This document shows, piece after piece, positions 32,191 to 40,920 of a stretch of 64,000 nt of DNA (position 1 is the stretch's first letter; each line of letters opens with the position of its first letter). Source of the DNA: a bacterium (GTDB lineage: Bacteria > Auribacterota > UBA3054); NCBI GenBank assembly GCA_017557885.1, contig JAFYXV010000009.1, positions 1 to 64,000 on the forward strand. The letters are read 5' to 3'. A program made the position numbers and the translations under genes. The notes under the pieces were generated by a model, which searched no databases, had not been told where the DNA came from, and saw only the letters and a program-made list of their open reading frames with translations.

Positions 32191-34305
32191 TCACTGTATT
32201 GGTGTTCCGGGAGCAACTTCGGGGCTGTCGGTGGTTAAGAGCGTTACTTTGTCTTCCGTGCAGGCGCAAAGCAGCATGCCCTGGGATTCCAAGCCTCTCA
32301 GCTTGCGGTAAGGCAGGTTGCAGACAGCCACCACGTTCTTGCCGATGACTTCCTCGGGCTTGTAATAAAGCGCAATGCCCGCCAGGATCTGGCGTTCCTC
32401 TGTTCCGAAGGAGACCTGCAGCTTCAGAAGCTTGTCGGCTTTGGGAACGGCTTCGGCGCTCAATATCCTGCCGACTCTCAGGTCGATCTTCTCAAGATCC
32501 TCTATGGAGATCTTTTCAAGGGATATCGTTCCCTCCGGCGCTTGCTCGGCTTTTTTCTCTTCAGCCGACTTGGCGTATTCGTCCGCGGCTTTCTTCTCCT
32601 CAGCCTCTTCCTTTTCCATACGCTCAACGGCTTTGGCAAGGCGCTGCAGTTCCGGCTCGATGTCCTTGTCCTCCAGCTTGGAGAAAAGGATCTTCGGCTC
32701 GCTGATCTTCAGACCAGCCACTTCGATGTTCCAGGCATCGTTCCAAGGCGTATCCTCCAGTTTTCCCGTGAATCCCATCATGGAGAAAAGCTCTTCCATG
32801 GAGAAAGGAATAAAGGGGAAGAAGACCGTGTTCAAAGCTCTGATGATCCTGACGCAGGTGTACATGACGGCGGCGCAGCGTTCCATGTCTTCTTTTCTGA
32901 GTTTCCAGGGCTCCGAGGCGTCGTAATAGCGGTTGGCGGCCCTGGCCATATCCATGGCCCTTCCTACGGCCTGACGGTTCTTATAGTGGTCGATAAGATC
33001 GCCGGTCTCCTGAAGGCCCAGTCTCATCTCGTCCAAAATGGCCTCGTCGGCCGCGGAAAGTTTCACCTTCTCCGGGACCTTGCCGTCGAAATACTTCTGC
33101 AGGAAAGTCGCCGTGCGGTTGATGAAGTTGCCGAGAATGTTGGCCAGCTCGTCGTTGTTGCAGCGCTGCAGCATCTTCCAGGAGAAGTCCGCGTCCTTGT
33201 TTTCCGGCAGGTTGGCCGCCAGGGTGTAGCGCAGGATGTCGGGAGCGAAACTCTTCAGATAATCCGGCACCCAGACGGCGTAGTCGCGGCTGGTAGAAAG
33301 TTTCCTGCCCTCCAGGTTCAAAAACTCGTTGGCGGGGATCTGGCTTGGCAGATTGTAGCCTTCCTGGGCCATCAAAACCGCCGGGAAGAAGATGGCGTGG
33401 AAAACGATGTTGTCTTTTCCTATAAAGTGTATGACTTCGCACTCCGGATTCTTCCAGTAGTCTTTCCAGCGCTCGGGCTCCCCTATCTTTTCCGCCCATT
33501 CCTTGGTGGCGGAGATGTAGCCGATGGGAGCGTCGAACCAGACGTACAGAACTTTGCCTTCGCTGTCCGGCAGCGGAACGGGAATGCCCCATTCCAGGTC
33601 TCTGGTGATGGCGCGGTCCTCAAGCCCTTCCTTGAACCAGCCGCCGCAGTAGTTCATGACATTGTCCTTCCAGTCTTTCTTGGTGGCCAGCCAGTCCTCC
33701 AGTTCTTTCTGGAAGCGCGCCATGGGAAGATACCAGTGGGTAGTTGATTTTACTACCGGCACGGTTCCGGAAATGGTGCTTCTGGGATTGATGAGGCTCA
33801 TGGGATCCAGCCAGCTTCCGCATTTCTCGCACTGGTCGCCCCTGGCGTTGGTGTTGCCGCAATGCGGGCAGGTGCCCTGGACGTAGCGGTCCGCCAGGAA
33901 CATCTTGTGCTCTTCATCGAAGAACTGCTTGCTCTCCTTGGAGACCAGCTTTCCGTCGCGGTGCATCTTCAGAAAAAACTCCTGGCTCGTGGCATGGTGG
34001 ATCAAAAGCGAGGTCCTTGAAAAATTGTCAAATTTGATCCCCAATCCGGCGAAGCTGTCCCTGTTAAGCACATAGTATTCGTCCACCAGCTGCTGGGGCG
34101 TTATGCCGCGTTTTCTGGCCGCGATGGTGATGGGCACGCCGTGCTCGTCGGCGCCGCAGATGAAGACCACGTCGTCGCCTTTCAGGCGATGGTAACGGAC
34201 GAAAATGTCAGCCGGCAGGTAGGCGCCCGCGATATGGCCGATGTGGATGGGGCCGTTTGAATACGGCAGTGCGCTGGTAACAAGTAGCTTACGTTTCTTA
34301 GTCAT
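32191..34305 (-). CDS. metG: Methionyl-tRNA synthetase
   Basis: Charges tRNA-Met in the cytoplasm. The 704-residue protein shows the class I HIGH motif (residues 21-24), a zinc knuckle C-P-H-C-x9-C-E-K-C-G, the KMSKS equivalent as KLSTS, an anticodon-binding domain, a charged Lys/Glu/Ala linker (about 570-605) and the C-terminal tRNA-binding OB fold (DLRVGRILSAEAVPKADKLLKLQV region). Length is typical for the dimeric bacterial form. It heads a short operon with the lipoprotein and NikR-like gene. Confidence 0.97.
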   Translation of the reverse strand: MTKKRKLLVTSALPYSNGPIHIGHIAGAYLPADIFVRYHRLKGDDVVFICGADEHGVPITIAARKRGITPQQLVDEYYVLNRDSFAGLGIKFDNFSRTSLLIHHATSQEFFLKMHRDGKLVSKESKQFFDEEHKMFLADRYVQGTCPHCGNTNARGDQCEKCGSWLDPMSLINPRSTISGTVPVVKSTTHWYLPMARFQKELEDWLATKKDWKDNVMNYCGGWFKEGLEDRAITRDLEWGIPVPLPDSEGKVLYVWFDAPIGYISATKEWAEKIGEPERWKDYWKNPECEVIHFIGKDNIVFHAIFFPAVLMAQEGYNLPSQIPANEFLNLEGRKLSTSRDYAVWVPDYLKSFAPDILRYTLAANLPENKDADFSWKMLQRCNNDELANILGNFINRTATFLQKYFDGKVPEKVKLSAADEAILDEMRLGLQETGDLIDHYKNRQAVGRAMDMARAANRYYDASEPWKLRKEDMERCAAVMYTCVRIIRALNTVFFPFIPFSMEELFSMMGFTGKLEDTPWNDAWNIEVAGLKISEPKILFSKLEDKDIEPELQRLAKAVERMEKEEAEEKKAADEYAKSAEEKKAEQAPEGTISLEKISIEDLEKIDLRVGRILSAEAVPKADKLLKLQVSFGTEERQILAGIALYYKPEEVIGKNVVAVCNLPYRKLRGLESQGMLLCACTEDKVTLLTTDSPEVAPGTPIQ

Positions 34306-34357
34306 GAGCTTTTTCCCGTTCTTAAGATTTAGCTAAATTTTGCTTATTAATTTATTA

Positions 34358-34366
34358 ATTATAGCA
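34358..34366 (-). promoter_or_regulatory. Extended -10 promoter for metG
   Basis: The minus strand reads TGC-TATAAT (34366-34358), giving a leader of about 45-50 bases before the metG ATG. No clear -35 is seen. Confidence 0.55.
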
Positions 34367-34431
34367 AATCTGTCTTGATAAACGATTAAAGAAAGATGCC
34401 GCGCATAAACTACAACAAGATCTCATTCATA

Positions 34432-36597
34432 TCACTCGAATTTTAGCCGCAGCGCAACGTCTTTTTTCAGCGCTTTGACCTCTATCTCAAGCAATCCGTC
34501 AGAGGTAATCACCGAGGCCTTCGCCTCTCCTCCCTCGCACTCGATTTTCCCAAGGTCCAGCGACACTGGAACATGGAAGGAATAAGTCTCACTGGTGTTC
34601 TCCACACAGTCCAGGCTAAGCGTGAGCTCCTTGTCTTTCCACTCGCTATTCTTAACGCTCACGGCGTCCATGCTGACATGACGAGTAGAAGCAATGAACT
34701 GCGGCTCTTTGCTCTTTTCCCTCAAACTTACCACCTGGCAGCTTCCGTATTTCAGCTCCCTCATCGGCAGTCCTTCCTTGACTTCTCCCAAAAACTTCTT
34801 TTCCCAGAAGTCGTATGCCAGATACGTCTTCTTGGGATCCAACCCCAGCTTCTCAAGCTCCACTACGCTCTCCCCAAGCGACCAAAGCGCGTTTCTTGTC
34901 ACCACGCACCAGTTCCCCCATTCTTTCGCAAAATGCACCGCCCACAGCGTCGAGAAAGGACTGTCCACTCCCGGCTCCGTTCTGCCGCCAACAAGCCTCA
35001 TTTCTTCTCCTTCGTCTACGTCGCCTTTTTCAGAAACATAATTAGTAATATGGTCCAGATGCATTTGCCCGCTCTCGGCAGGATAAGTTTCCAAGGACGG
35101 CAATCCTCTCTGCAAAATGTAGATCCTTTTCTGATCAAGGTCTTCGGGCTTGTCGCTGAACATATAAGAACCGCCGCCCAAAGAAACCGTGGAAACCTTG
35201 GCTCTCCCCCATTCCTCGTCCGTTCTCAGCAGCATATGGTCAGGATCATTCACAAACAGTATTCTGTTGCAGGGAAACATCTCGGCGAAATAATACAGCT
35301 GCCTGTGATGATCAGGCCAGGTTTCCCCACAATCGCTGGCCACGCGACAGGCATCGAACGAGTCGGACATTTCGGGCATTATGCCCCAGCAGCCTAAAAT
35401 GTAAAAATCATCTCCCAAAGCCAATCTAGTCGCCAAGCAGAAGTTTCTCAGTCGCCTAACCGCTTCGTTATAACCGTAGGCCAAAAGCAACCCTTCGTAG
35501 AAAACATGCCTTAAGCCGTCGATCTTGACATATTCGAATCCGGCGTCTTTGAACGCTTTAAAAGTCGGAACGAAACAATTGGTGATCGTATAATCCGACA
35601 TATCCAGGATCGTATTTATCCAATAAGAATATGCTTTGCGGCCGTTTGGCAAAATGCAGCGAAGATCCCTGGAAGAATTGTTCGGAGCGTATTTTTCGAT
35701 CCCTGGAGACATCCATACGCCGGCGCGCAGCCCGTAGGAAGAGATCTTTTTGGCGATGGAAGCCGGACCTTCCGGGAAGTTTGAACTTGGCCGCATCCAG
35801 CTTTCAGCCAGGGAAACGTCGCCTTCTATGGACGGCGCTATCCTTTGGAAGCCGTTGTCTATCTGCATAAGGTCCATCCCGTAAGGATAAAAATTATTTT
35901 TTATAAAAGAGGCCATCTCTTCGATATTCTCCATCTTGATCTTATTCCCGTAGGCTTTCCACGAGCACCAGCCGTTGACGCTTTTTAAATTGGGCCTCCT
36001 CAGCCATGGTTTGTAATTCTTATAGCTCAGTATCGACCTGTAATAATTCGGCCGGAAGATAATGTTAAAGTAATAGTTGGAAATGGTAATGTTAAAACTG
36101 GCCGTAAGATCGCCGTTCTCACCCCTCGTCATGCTGTTGCCGCACCATTCCCATTCTCCCCCGCTCCATTCCAAAAGGAAGTCCCTCCTGATATCGTAGA
36201 CACCCTCGACGCCGTGTATCAACGGCTCTCCAACGCGCCCCAAAATGGCTTCTCCGCCGCCAGCCCTCCTCGAACGCATCACCCCTGCTTCCTGGCTAAA
36301 ATACAAATTAACCTTTAACTTATGGATCTCCTTGTCGTTGAAAGCAATCGTGCGCAGCTGCGTCATTGGCGAAGACTGCAAAATATCGCTGGTATTGTAA
36401 AAGGAACGGATCTCCTCGTCAGTATCGCAGATCACCTCGAAAATCACATTGCCGTCATACGTCCCGGATACCACGTTGCCTTTCTGACTGGTAAAAAACG
36501 GTTCGCAGGGCGCTTCCTTTTCGTGTACGAAAGTCGCGAAGCAAGCAAACGAGCCTAACACCAAAACAGCGCATGTAAAGTTTAGCATGTTTTTCAT
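34432..36597 (-). CDS. GH36-like secreted alpha-galactosidase family protein
   Basis: A 721-residue exported glycoside hydrolase (signal MKNMLNFTCAVLVLGSFACFA). The start at 36597 is set by AAAGGTGA just upstream and by the close spacing (4 bases) to the preceding gene. The central TIM barrel begins V-N-G-W-C-S-W-K-A-Y-G and has the predicted nucleophile Asp in YVKIDGLRH and predicted acid/base Asp in VASDCGETW; a beta-sandwich C-terminal domain closes the protein. It is the last gene of the five-gene coupled operon and supplies its only clear glycan-active enzyme. Substrate (galactoside or related) is inferred from family only. Confidence 0.83.
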   Translation of the reverse strand: MKNMLNFTCAVLVLGSFACFATFVHEKEAPCEPFFTSQKGNVVSGTYDGNVIFEVICDTDEEIRSFYNTSDILQSSPMTQLRTIAFNDKEIHKLKVNLYFSQEAGVMRSRRAGGGEAILGRVGEPLIHGVEGVYDIRRDFLLEWSGGEWEWCGNSMTRGENGDLTASFNITISNYYFNIIFRPNYYRSILSYKNYKPWLRRPNLKSVNGWCSWKAYGNKIKMENIEEMASFIKNNFYPYGMDLMQIDNGFQRIAPSIEGDVSLAESWMRPSSNFPEGPASIAKKISSYGLRAGVWMSPGIEKYAPNNSSRDLRCILPNGRKAYSYWINTILDMSDYTITNCFVPTFKAFKDAGFEYVKIDGLRHVFYEGLLLAYGYNEAVRRLRNFCLATRLALGDDFYILGCWGIMPEMSDSFDACRVASDCGETWPDHHRQLYYFAEMFPCNRILFVNDPDHMLLRTDEEWGRAKVSTVSLGGGSYMFSDKPEDLDQKRIYILQRGLPSLETYPAESGQMHLDHITNYVSEKGDVDEGEEMRLVGGRTEPGVDSPFSTLWAVHFAKEWGNWCVVTRNALWSLGESVVELEKLGLDPKKTYLAYDFWEKKFLGEVKEGLPMRELKYGSCQVVSLREKSKEPQFIASTRHVSMDAVSVKNSEWKDKELTLSLDCVENTSETYSFHVPVSLDLGKIECEGGEAKASVITSDGLLEIEVKALKKDVALRLKFE

Positions 36598-36601
36598 ATA
36601 T

Positions 36602-39028
36602 TCACCTTTGTTGTAATAAGCCTTTTCCAAGTCTTAAGATCAGTCCGTCTCTTTTCGGCAAAACAGTCATATTAAGAATTTTGCCGAAAACGTCCTTTCC
36701 GTCGAAAACGGAAACTTTGAATTGATACTCTCCCGCGGCTGTTGGTGTACCACGCAATTCTCCGTTGGGGTTCAAATGAATGCCTGGCGGCAGAGCGCTG
36801 TTATCAGACGCTTGCCAAATGTAATTTTTCTTTTTTCCGCCGTCAGCTTTTAAACGTAAGAAATAATAGCGACCAACGTTAGCGTTTTCCAAAACATTCG
36901 TTGAAACTATCACTAGCGGGAAATCGTTGGTGTCAAACGGATCGTATCCTCTTTTTATTTCATAATTGTCATCCACGCCGTCGCCGTCTTCGTCTCCGGG
37001 TATGAAGATGAAGAAATTTCCGCTGTCGCTTGCCCTGCTGTTTTCGTGAGTATCTGTCGCGACAATCTGCCAATAGTGATAGCCTCGCTCGAAGTGTACG
37101 TTTTCCGTAGATATGTATTTGTTAGTTCCGTCGACGACATCATCATAAATCAAGTCAAAACTGCTGTCGTATAAATAAAAATGCTGGAAAACGGTCTCGT
37201 TTTCAGGATCAACGGAAGGAAGCCACACGAAATTGACTTGCTCGTATTCCTGATTGACATCCGTTATATTACGAAATTGCAAAACCACATCGTCCCCGTT
37301 TATAGGTTCCAGCAAAATTGGTTTGCTAGGTGCCTCGTTTATAATATCGCCGATTTCGGCATCCCATATCAAATTCAATGTTTCGTCAAAACTTCCATAG
37401 CAATCTACCACCTTGATTGCCTGCTCTCGCACCGCAAAATTCATATCGCTGTAATTTAACAAGAAGGTAAACTTGAATCTCCTATAATATTTTGCTGAAA
37501 ACGTAATCATTTTTACGTTGTTCTGATCCAAAGGACAATCTTCCCAAAAAACACTCAACCCTTCCATATCCAGCAACGGTTTCCAGTCGATGCTGCATAC
37601 ATAAACCGCCCCCGTCATCGGATCGGAGGAAAAAACGTTCAAATAAAATGTATTGGTATAGAATTCACCCTCTCCTAAAGAGAAGTGGATCTCCGTCGGT
37701 TCAAATATGATTTTTCTAAATCCGTTGGTAAATATGGGATTAGTCTTATTCTTCATTTCGGTAAGGTTGTCTATGCCGTCGCCGCCGCTGTCCGCCAAAG
37801 GATCGCTAAGGTTCAGAAATGACATTCCTGCCCTTTGAGCTATATCTGCCCAATAGTTCATCCAATCATTGTCTATCGAAGTAGCGTTCGAGCTATTGCA
37901 GGGATCCAACGGATGAGGGTCAACGTCATCCGTTAGTCCGTCTTCATCGGTGTCAGGGGAAGTTGGGTCTGTCACAAAATAATTCGTTTCTGAATTAAAA
38001 ACATAATGATATCTCCCCAAAACCTCGTCACCGTCAGATATACCGTCGTCATCCGTATCATGCCAGTTGGCGATCGTGGTTACCACGTTTGTTTTGTCGC
38101 CTTCGGTCAAAAGAAGAACAATGGTTTGTTCAACAACTTCCACTCCGTCTTCCAGGCCGTCGTCATCAGTGTCTTTATTCGCCGGATCAGTGCCATACTT
38201 AAATATTTCATCCTCGTTGGACAAACCGTCTTCGTCATCGTCGCCGCTCATGTCCGCTTCTATGTGAAAAACGTTGTTCTCATCAGGCATTGTTAAATTT
38301 TCTCCGGATCTCAGCGTAACCTCAGTGGCATATTCATCCCAGTTTGTCATAACAATAGAATTGTTAGAACGCGTGCTGACTCCTTTCAAAAACTCACAAT
38401 ATTCTTTATAATGAGGATTGTTTGGCGGTATTACCTTTACGACCACATCAGTCGGGGCATCGTTTACAAAACTGCAATTAGGATATTTCTTGCCAAAACT
38501 AGACAACGTCGCTTTTGAATTAAGTTCATTAGATCTTTCCATGGAAAAATCATATACCACATCCCAAAAAGTCATAGTGTCTTCTTGCAATCCGGTAATA
38601 GTTGTAATTTCTTTTTTCCCCGCAGCGTTTTTATTAAAATGCAAACCATTAAAATCTAACTTAAGCGACAAATATACAAAACAGAAATTTACTTGTGATG
38701 GCAGCGAACCGTCTGCATAAACATTCGTATAATCATATTTTCTGAATTGTCGTCCGAAAACAGAAACAGGCCAAGATTTATCACCATACTCAACGCAGGA
38801 ATAATAAAAAGGGACGGATAACAATATGCTTGTTGGTATAGGTATTTTTATTTTTCCAAACGGTAAAGGAATCACCTGCGTAGTCCAGCTGATCGTTGTG
38901 GGTTGATTAAAAATAAGTCCAGATAGATTTTTAAAAGTCTGCCGTATCTCTATTCCGGCAACTTTGTTTTCCGCGGGTAAATTATATACAGCAAGAAGCA
39001 GAAGCAAACACAAATAGATTTTTTTCAT
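36602..39028 (-). CDS. Secreted thrombospondin type-3 repeat protein with Ig-like domain
   Basis: An 808-residue exported protein (signal MKKIYLCLLLLLAVYNLPA). A unique N-terminal domain of about 260 residues is followed by calcium-binding thrombospondin type-3 repeats (D-x-D-x-D-G-L-x-D-x-x-E, about 262-385 and again near 720) and beta-sandwich domains. One near the C-terminus has the putative-Ig motif LPPGIHLNPNGELRGTPTAAGEYQF. It is likely an extracellular adhesive or scaffold protein. The start overlaps the previous stop by ATGA, in the middle of the coupled operon. AT-rich codon use differs from the GC-rich flanks of the window. Confidence 0.8.
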   Translation of the reverse strand: MKKIYLCLLLLLAVYNLPAENKVAGIEIRQTFKNLSGLIFNQPTTISWTTQVIPLPFGKIKIPIPTSILLSVPFYYSCVEYGDKSWPVSVFGRQFRKYDYTNVYADGSLPSQVNFCFVYLSLKLDFNGLHFNKNAAGKKEITTITGLQEDTMTFWDVVYDFSMERSNELNSKATLSSFGKKYPNCSFVNDAPTDVVVKVIPPNNPHYKEYCEFLKGVSTRSNNSIVMTNWDEYATEVTLRSGENLTMPDENNVFHIEADMSGDDDEDGLSNEDEIFKYGTDPANKDTDDDGLEDGVEVVEQTIVLLLTEGDKTNVVTTIANWHDTDDDGISDGDEVLGRYHYVFNSETNYFVTDPTSPDTDEDGLTDDVDPHPLDPCNSSNATSIDNDWMNYWADIAQRAGMSFLNLSDPLADSGGDGIDNLTEMKNKTNPIFTNGFRKIIFEPTEIHFSLGEGEFYTNTFYLNVFSSDPMTGAVYVCSIDWKPLLDMEGLSVFWEDCPLDQNNVKMITFSAKYYRRFKFTFLLNYSDMNFAVREQAIKVVDCYGSFDETLNLIWDAEIGDIINEAPSKPILLEPINGDDVVLQFRNITDVNQEYEQVNFVWLPSVDPENETVFQHFYLYDSSFDLIYDDVVDGTNKYISTENVHFERGYHYWQIVATDTHENSRASDSGNFFIFIPGDEDGDGVDDNYEIKRGYDPFDTNDFPLVIVSTNVLENANVGRYYFLRLKADGGKKKNYIWQASDNSALPPGIHLNPNGELRGTPTAAGEYQFKVSVFDGKDVFGKILNMTVLPKRDGLILRLGKGLLQQR

Positions 39029-40920
39029 CGTTCTCCTTTCTCCTCGGCAAGCATCTTCTGGTAATATTCTTTCCCATACTTGGCCTGCAGACGAATATTG
39101 CGCATTGTGTCTGGCTTGAAAACGAAGCTACAATCCTCCGTTAATCTGCATGTTCTGAAAGTCGGTACATATTCGCCTTGTAAATATATCTTTCGTTCAT
39201 GTGCCAAAGATACTCCGAAACAAATAGCCAAAAATTCGTCAGAGAATGTATTCTCTTTATAAACTATAATATCTTCTCCTTTTGTTATTGGGCTATATCC
39301 ATCATTATCCAGATAACTATCCTTATATTTAAAAAATTTATCAAGAAAAACTTTATTCCTTTGCATAATAGCAACTTGTATAAATCTATGCCAAGGATAT
39401 TTGATATTCGCATGTGAAAATTCGATAATATTTGAACTGCCACTAAAGGAATAAGTATCAGGAAAAGGTTTTTTTATTTTTGGAATTTCAGGATATTTTT
39501 CCGGCAAGTGAGATTTCCCAAAACCTATCATAAATCTTAATGATTTATATTCAATTTTTTTATACTCAACTTTGTGATCAACATTATAACAAGATATAGC
39601 AATCGACTCAGGCTCGAACCAGCCTTCTTTTTTATAAGTAACTTTATACTTGTGTATAGCCATAGGCTGCACTACGGCAAATTTATAATGCGGCTTGCTG
39701 TCGCGCACAACCTCGTTGTATAAAAATTTACTCTTGAATATTTTATCGTGCAATGGCTCGCTTGCAAGATACTTTATTCTCAGATAGTTTTTGCTGCTGT
39801 CATTCCAAAGTCCGGAGGCAAGTCTGACCTCCGTCATTACATTCGTATTTATAAGGATATTAAACTCGCTCTCGTATTCGTCGTCCTTAATATTTCTCAA
39901 AACTAAATGTTTTGGGAAATATATAATTTTTTCCCTATTAGGAACTGTAGGATCCGTTTCAAGCAATTTTTCATCAGCATTGGTAAAACCGTCATTGTCA
40001 CAGTCGCCGTTAGCGTCAATTAGCTTGTTTCGCAAAGTTTTGTCACCTTTGCTCCAATATTCTGCCCATTCATAAGGCATGGTTTTAGGATCCTTAGACT
40101 TGCAAGACACAAGCGGATTCTTGTCATCTTTGTCAGGTATTCCGTCGCCGTCAGTGTCCGGATCGGTAGGATCTGTCACAAATCCGTTTTTCCCATAAAC
40201 TTCATCGCCGTCTATTAAACCATCTTTATCTGTATCTTTATTACCAGGTTTAGTAAATGCAAGTTTTTCTTTGATATCATTATTAACTTTTAATTTTATC
40301 ATTATGCCTTTTATTTCATCCCAGTCTTCAATGCCATCTCCATCAAAATCCTTATAATCCATGCATTTTAAACCGCCATACAGCTTTGCTTCCTCGCAAT
40401 ATTCATGTGCCTGAACATATCTTGCGAAACGAAGGCCGTTTTTGCCTTCATGCGTTTCCACATACTTGTCGCCGGGATGAAGCACGCAGCAAAGACAGTA
40501 TTTTTCCTTAATGACATTCATGTCTGTTACCCCGTCCCTTTCAGCGCCTTCATAATCCAGAAACGTTATCACCACCACGTTGGAGGATGTGTTTACGAAG
40601 TCACGGGTGATAGGCTTTTCTTTCAAAAACACCCATTTTTGCCAGGGATTTTGCTTGATCTCGTTTTGCCATTCTTCCTCTGTCATTTCATCTTCTGGCA
40701 AGGTCATTGACGAATCAGCTTTTCTCTTTTGAACGCTGGTTTTAGCGCTTGTCTCTGCTTGTTTCTTCTTTTCATCCGCTTCTTTTCTCGGTTTGGCTTC
40801 AGCATCGTTGATTTGGTAATATTCCCCAGTTTCAAAATCCAAAACCATTTCGCAATAAGAACTGATCGCGGAAGCGCAGAACATAATGATTATTAGTTTA
40901 AATATTGTCTTCATAATCAT
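39025..40920 (-). CDS. Secreted thrombospondin type-3 repeat protein
   Basis: A 631-residue exported protein (signal from MKTIFKLIIIMFCASAIS; starts at 40920 or 40914). After a Lys/Glu-rich segment and a W-Q-N-E-I-K-Q-N-P-W-Q-K-W-V-F stretch it has calcium-binding type-3 repeats (F-D-G-D-G-I-E-D-W-D-E, D-T-D-K-D-G-L-I-D-G-D-E, D-P-D-T-D-G-D-G-I-P-D-K-D-D at about 195-265, and D-C-D-N-D-G-F-T-N-A-D-E near 310). The C-terminal 300 residues are unrecognised. It overlaps both neighbours by four bases, so expression is tightly coupled to the lipase-like and the larger repeat protein. Confidence 0.78.
   Translation of the reverse strand: MIMKTIFKLIIIMFCASAISSYCEMVLDFETGEYYQINDAEAKPRKEADEKKKQAETSAKTSVQKRKADSSMTLPEDEMTEEEWQNEIKQNPWQKWVFLKEKPITRDFVNTSSNVVVITFLDYEGAERDGVTDMNVIKEKYCLCCVLHPGDKYVETHEGKNGLRFARYVQAHEYCEEAKLYGGLKCMDYKDFDGDGIEDWDEIKGIMIKLKVNNDIKEKLAFTKPGNKDTDKDGLIDGDEVYGKNGFVTDPTDPDTDGDGIPDKDDKNPLVSCKSKDPKTMPYEWAEYWSKGDKTLRNKLIDANGDCDNDGFTNADEKLLETDPTVPNREKIIYFPKHLVLRNIKDDEYESEFNILINTNVMTEVRLASGLWNDSSKNYLRIKYLASEPLHDKIFKSKFLYNEVVRDSKPHYKFAVVQPMAIHKYKVTYKKEGWFEPESIAISCYNVDHKVEYKKIEYKSLRFMIGFGKSHLPEKYPEIPKIKKPFPDTYSFSGSSNIIEFSHANIKYPWHRFIQVAIMQRNKVFLDKFFKYKDSYLDNDGYSPITKGEDIIVYKENTFSDEFLAICFGVSLAHERKIYLQGEYVPTFRTCRLTEDCSFVFKPDTMRNIRLQAKYGKEYYQKMLAEEKGER

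Noticed and set aside
34306-34431. tRNA gene in the metG upstream region
   Set aside because: The sequence is AT-rich with no cloverleaf or T-loop consensus; only a promoter-like element is visible. No tRNA or rRNA was recognised anywhere in the window.
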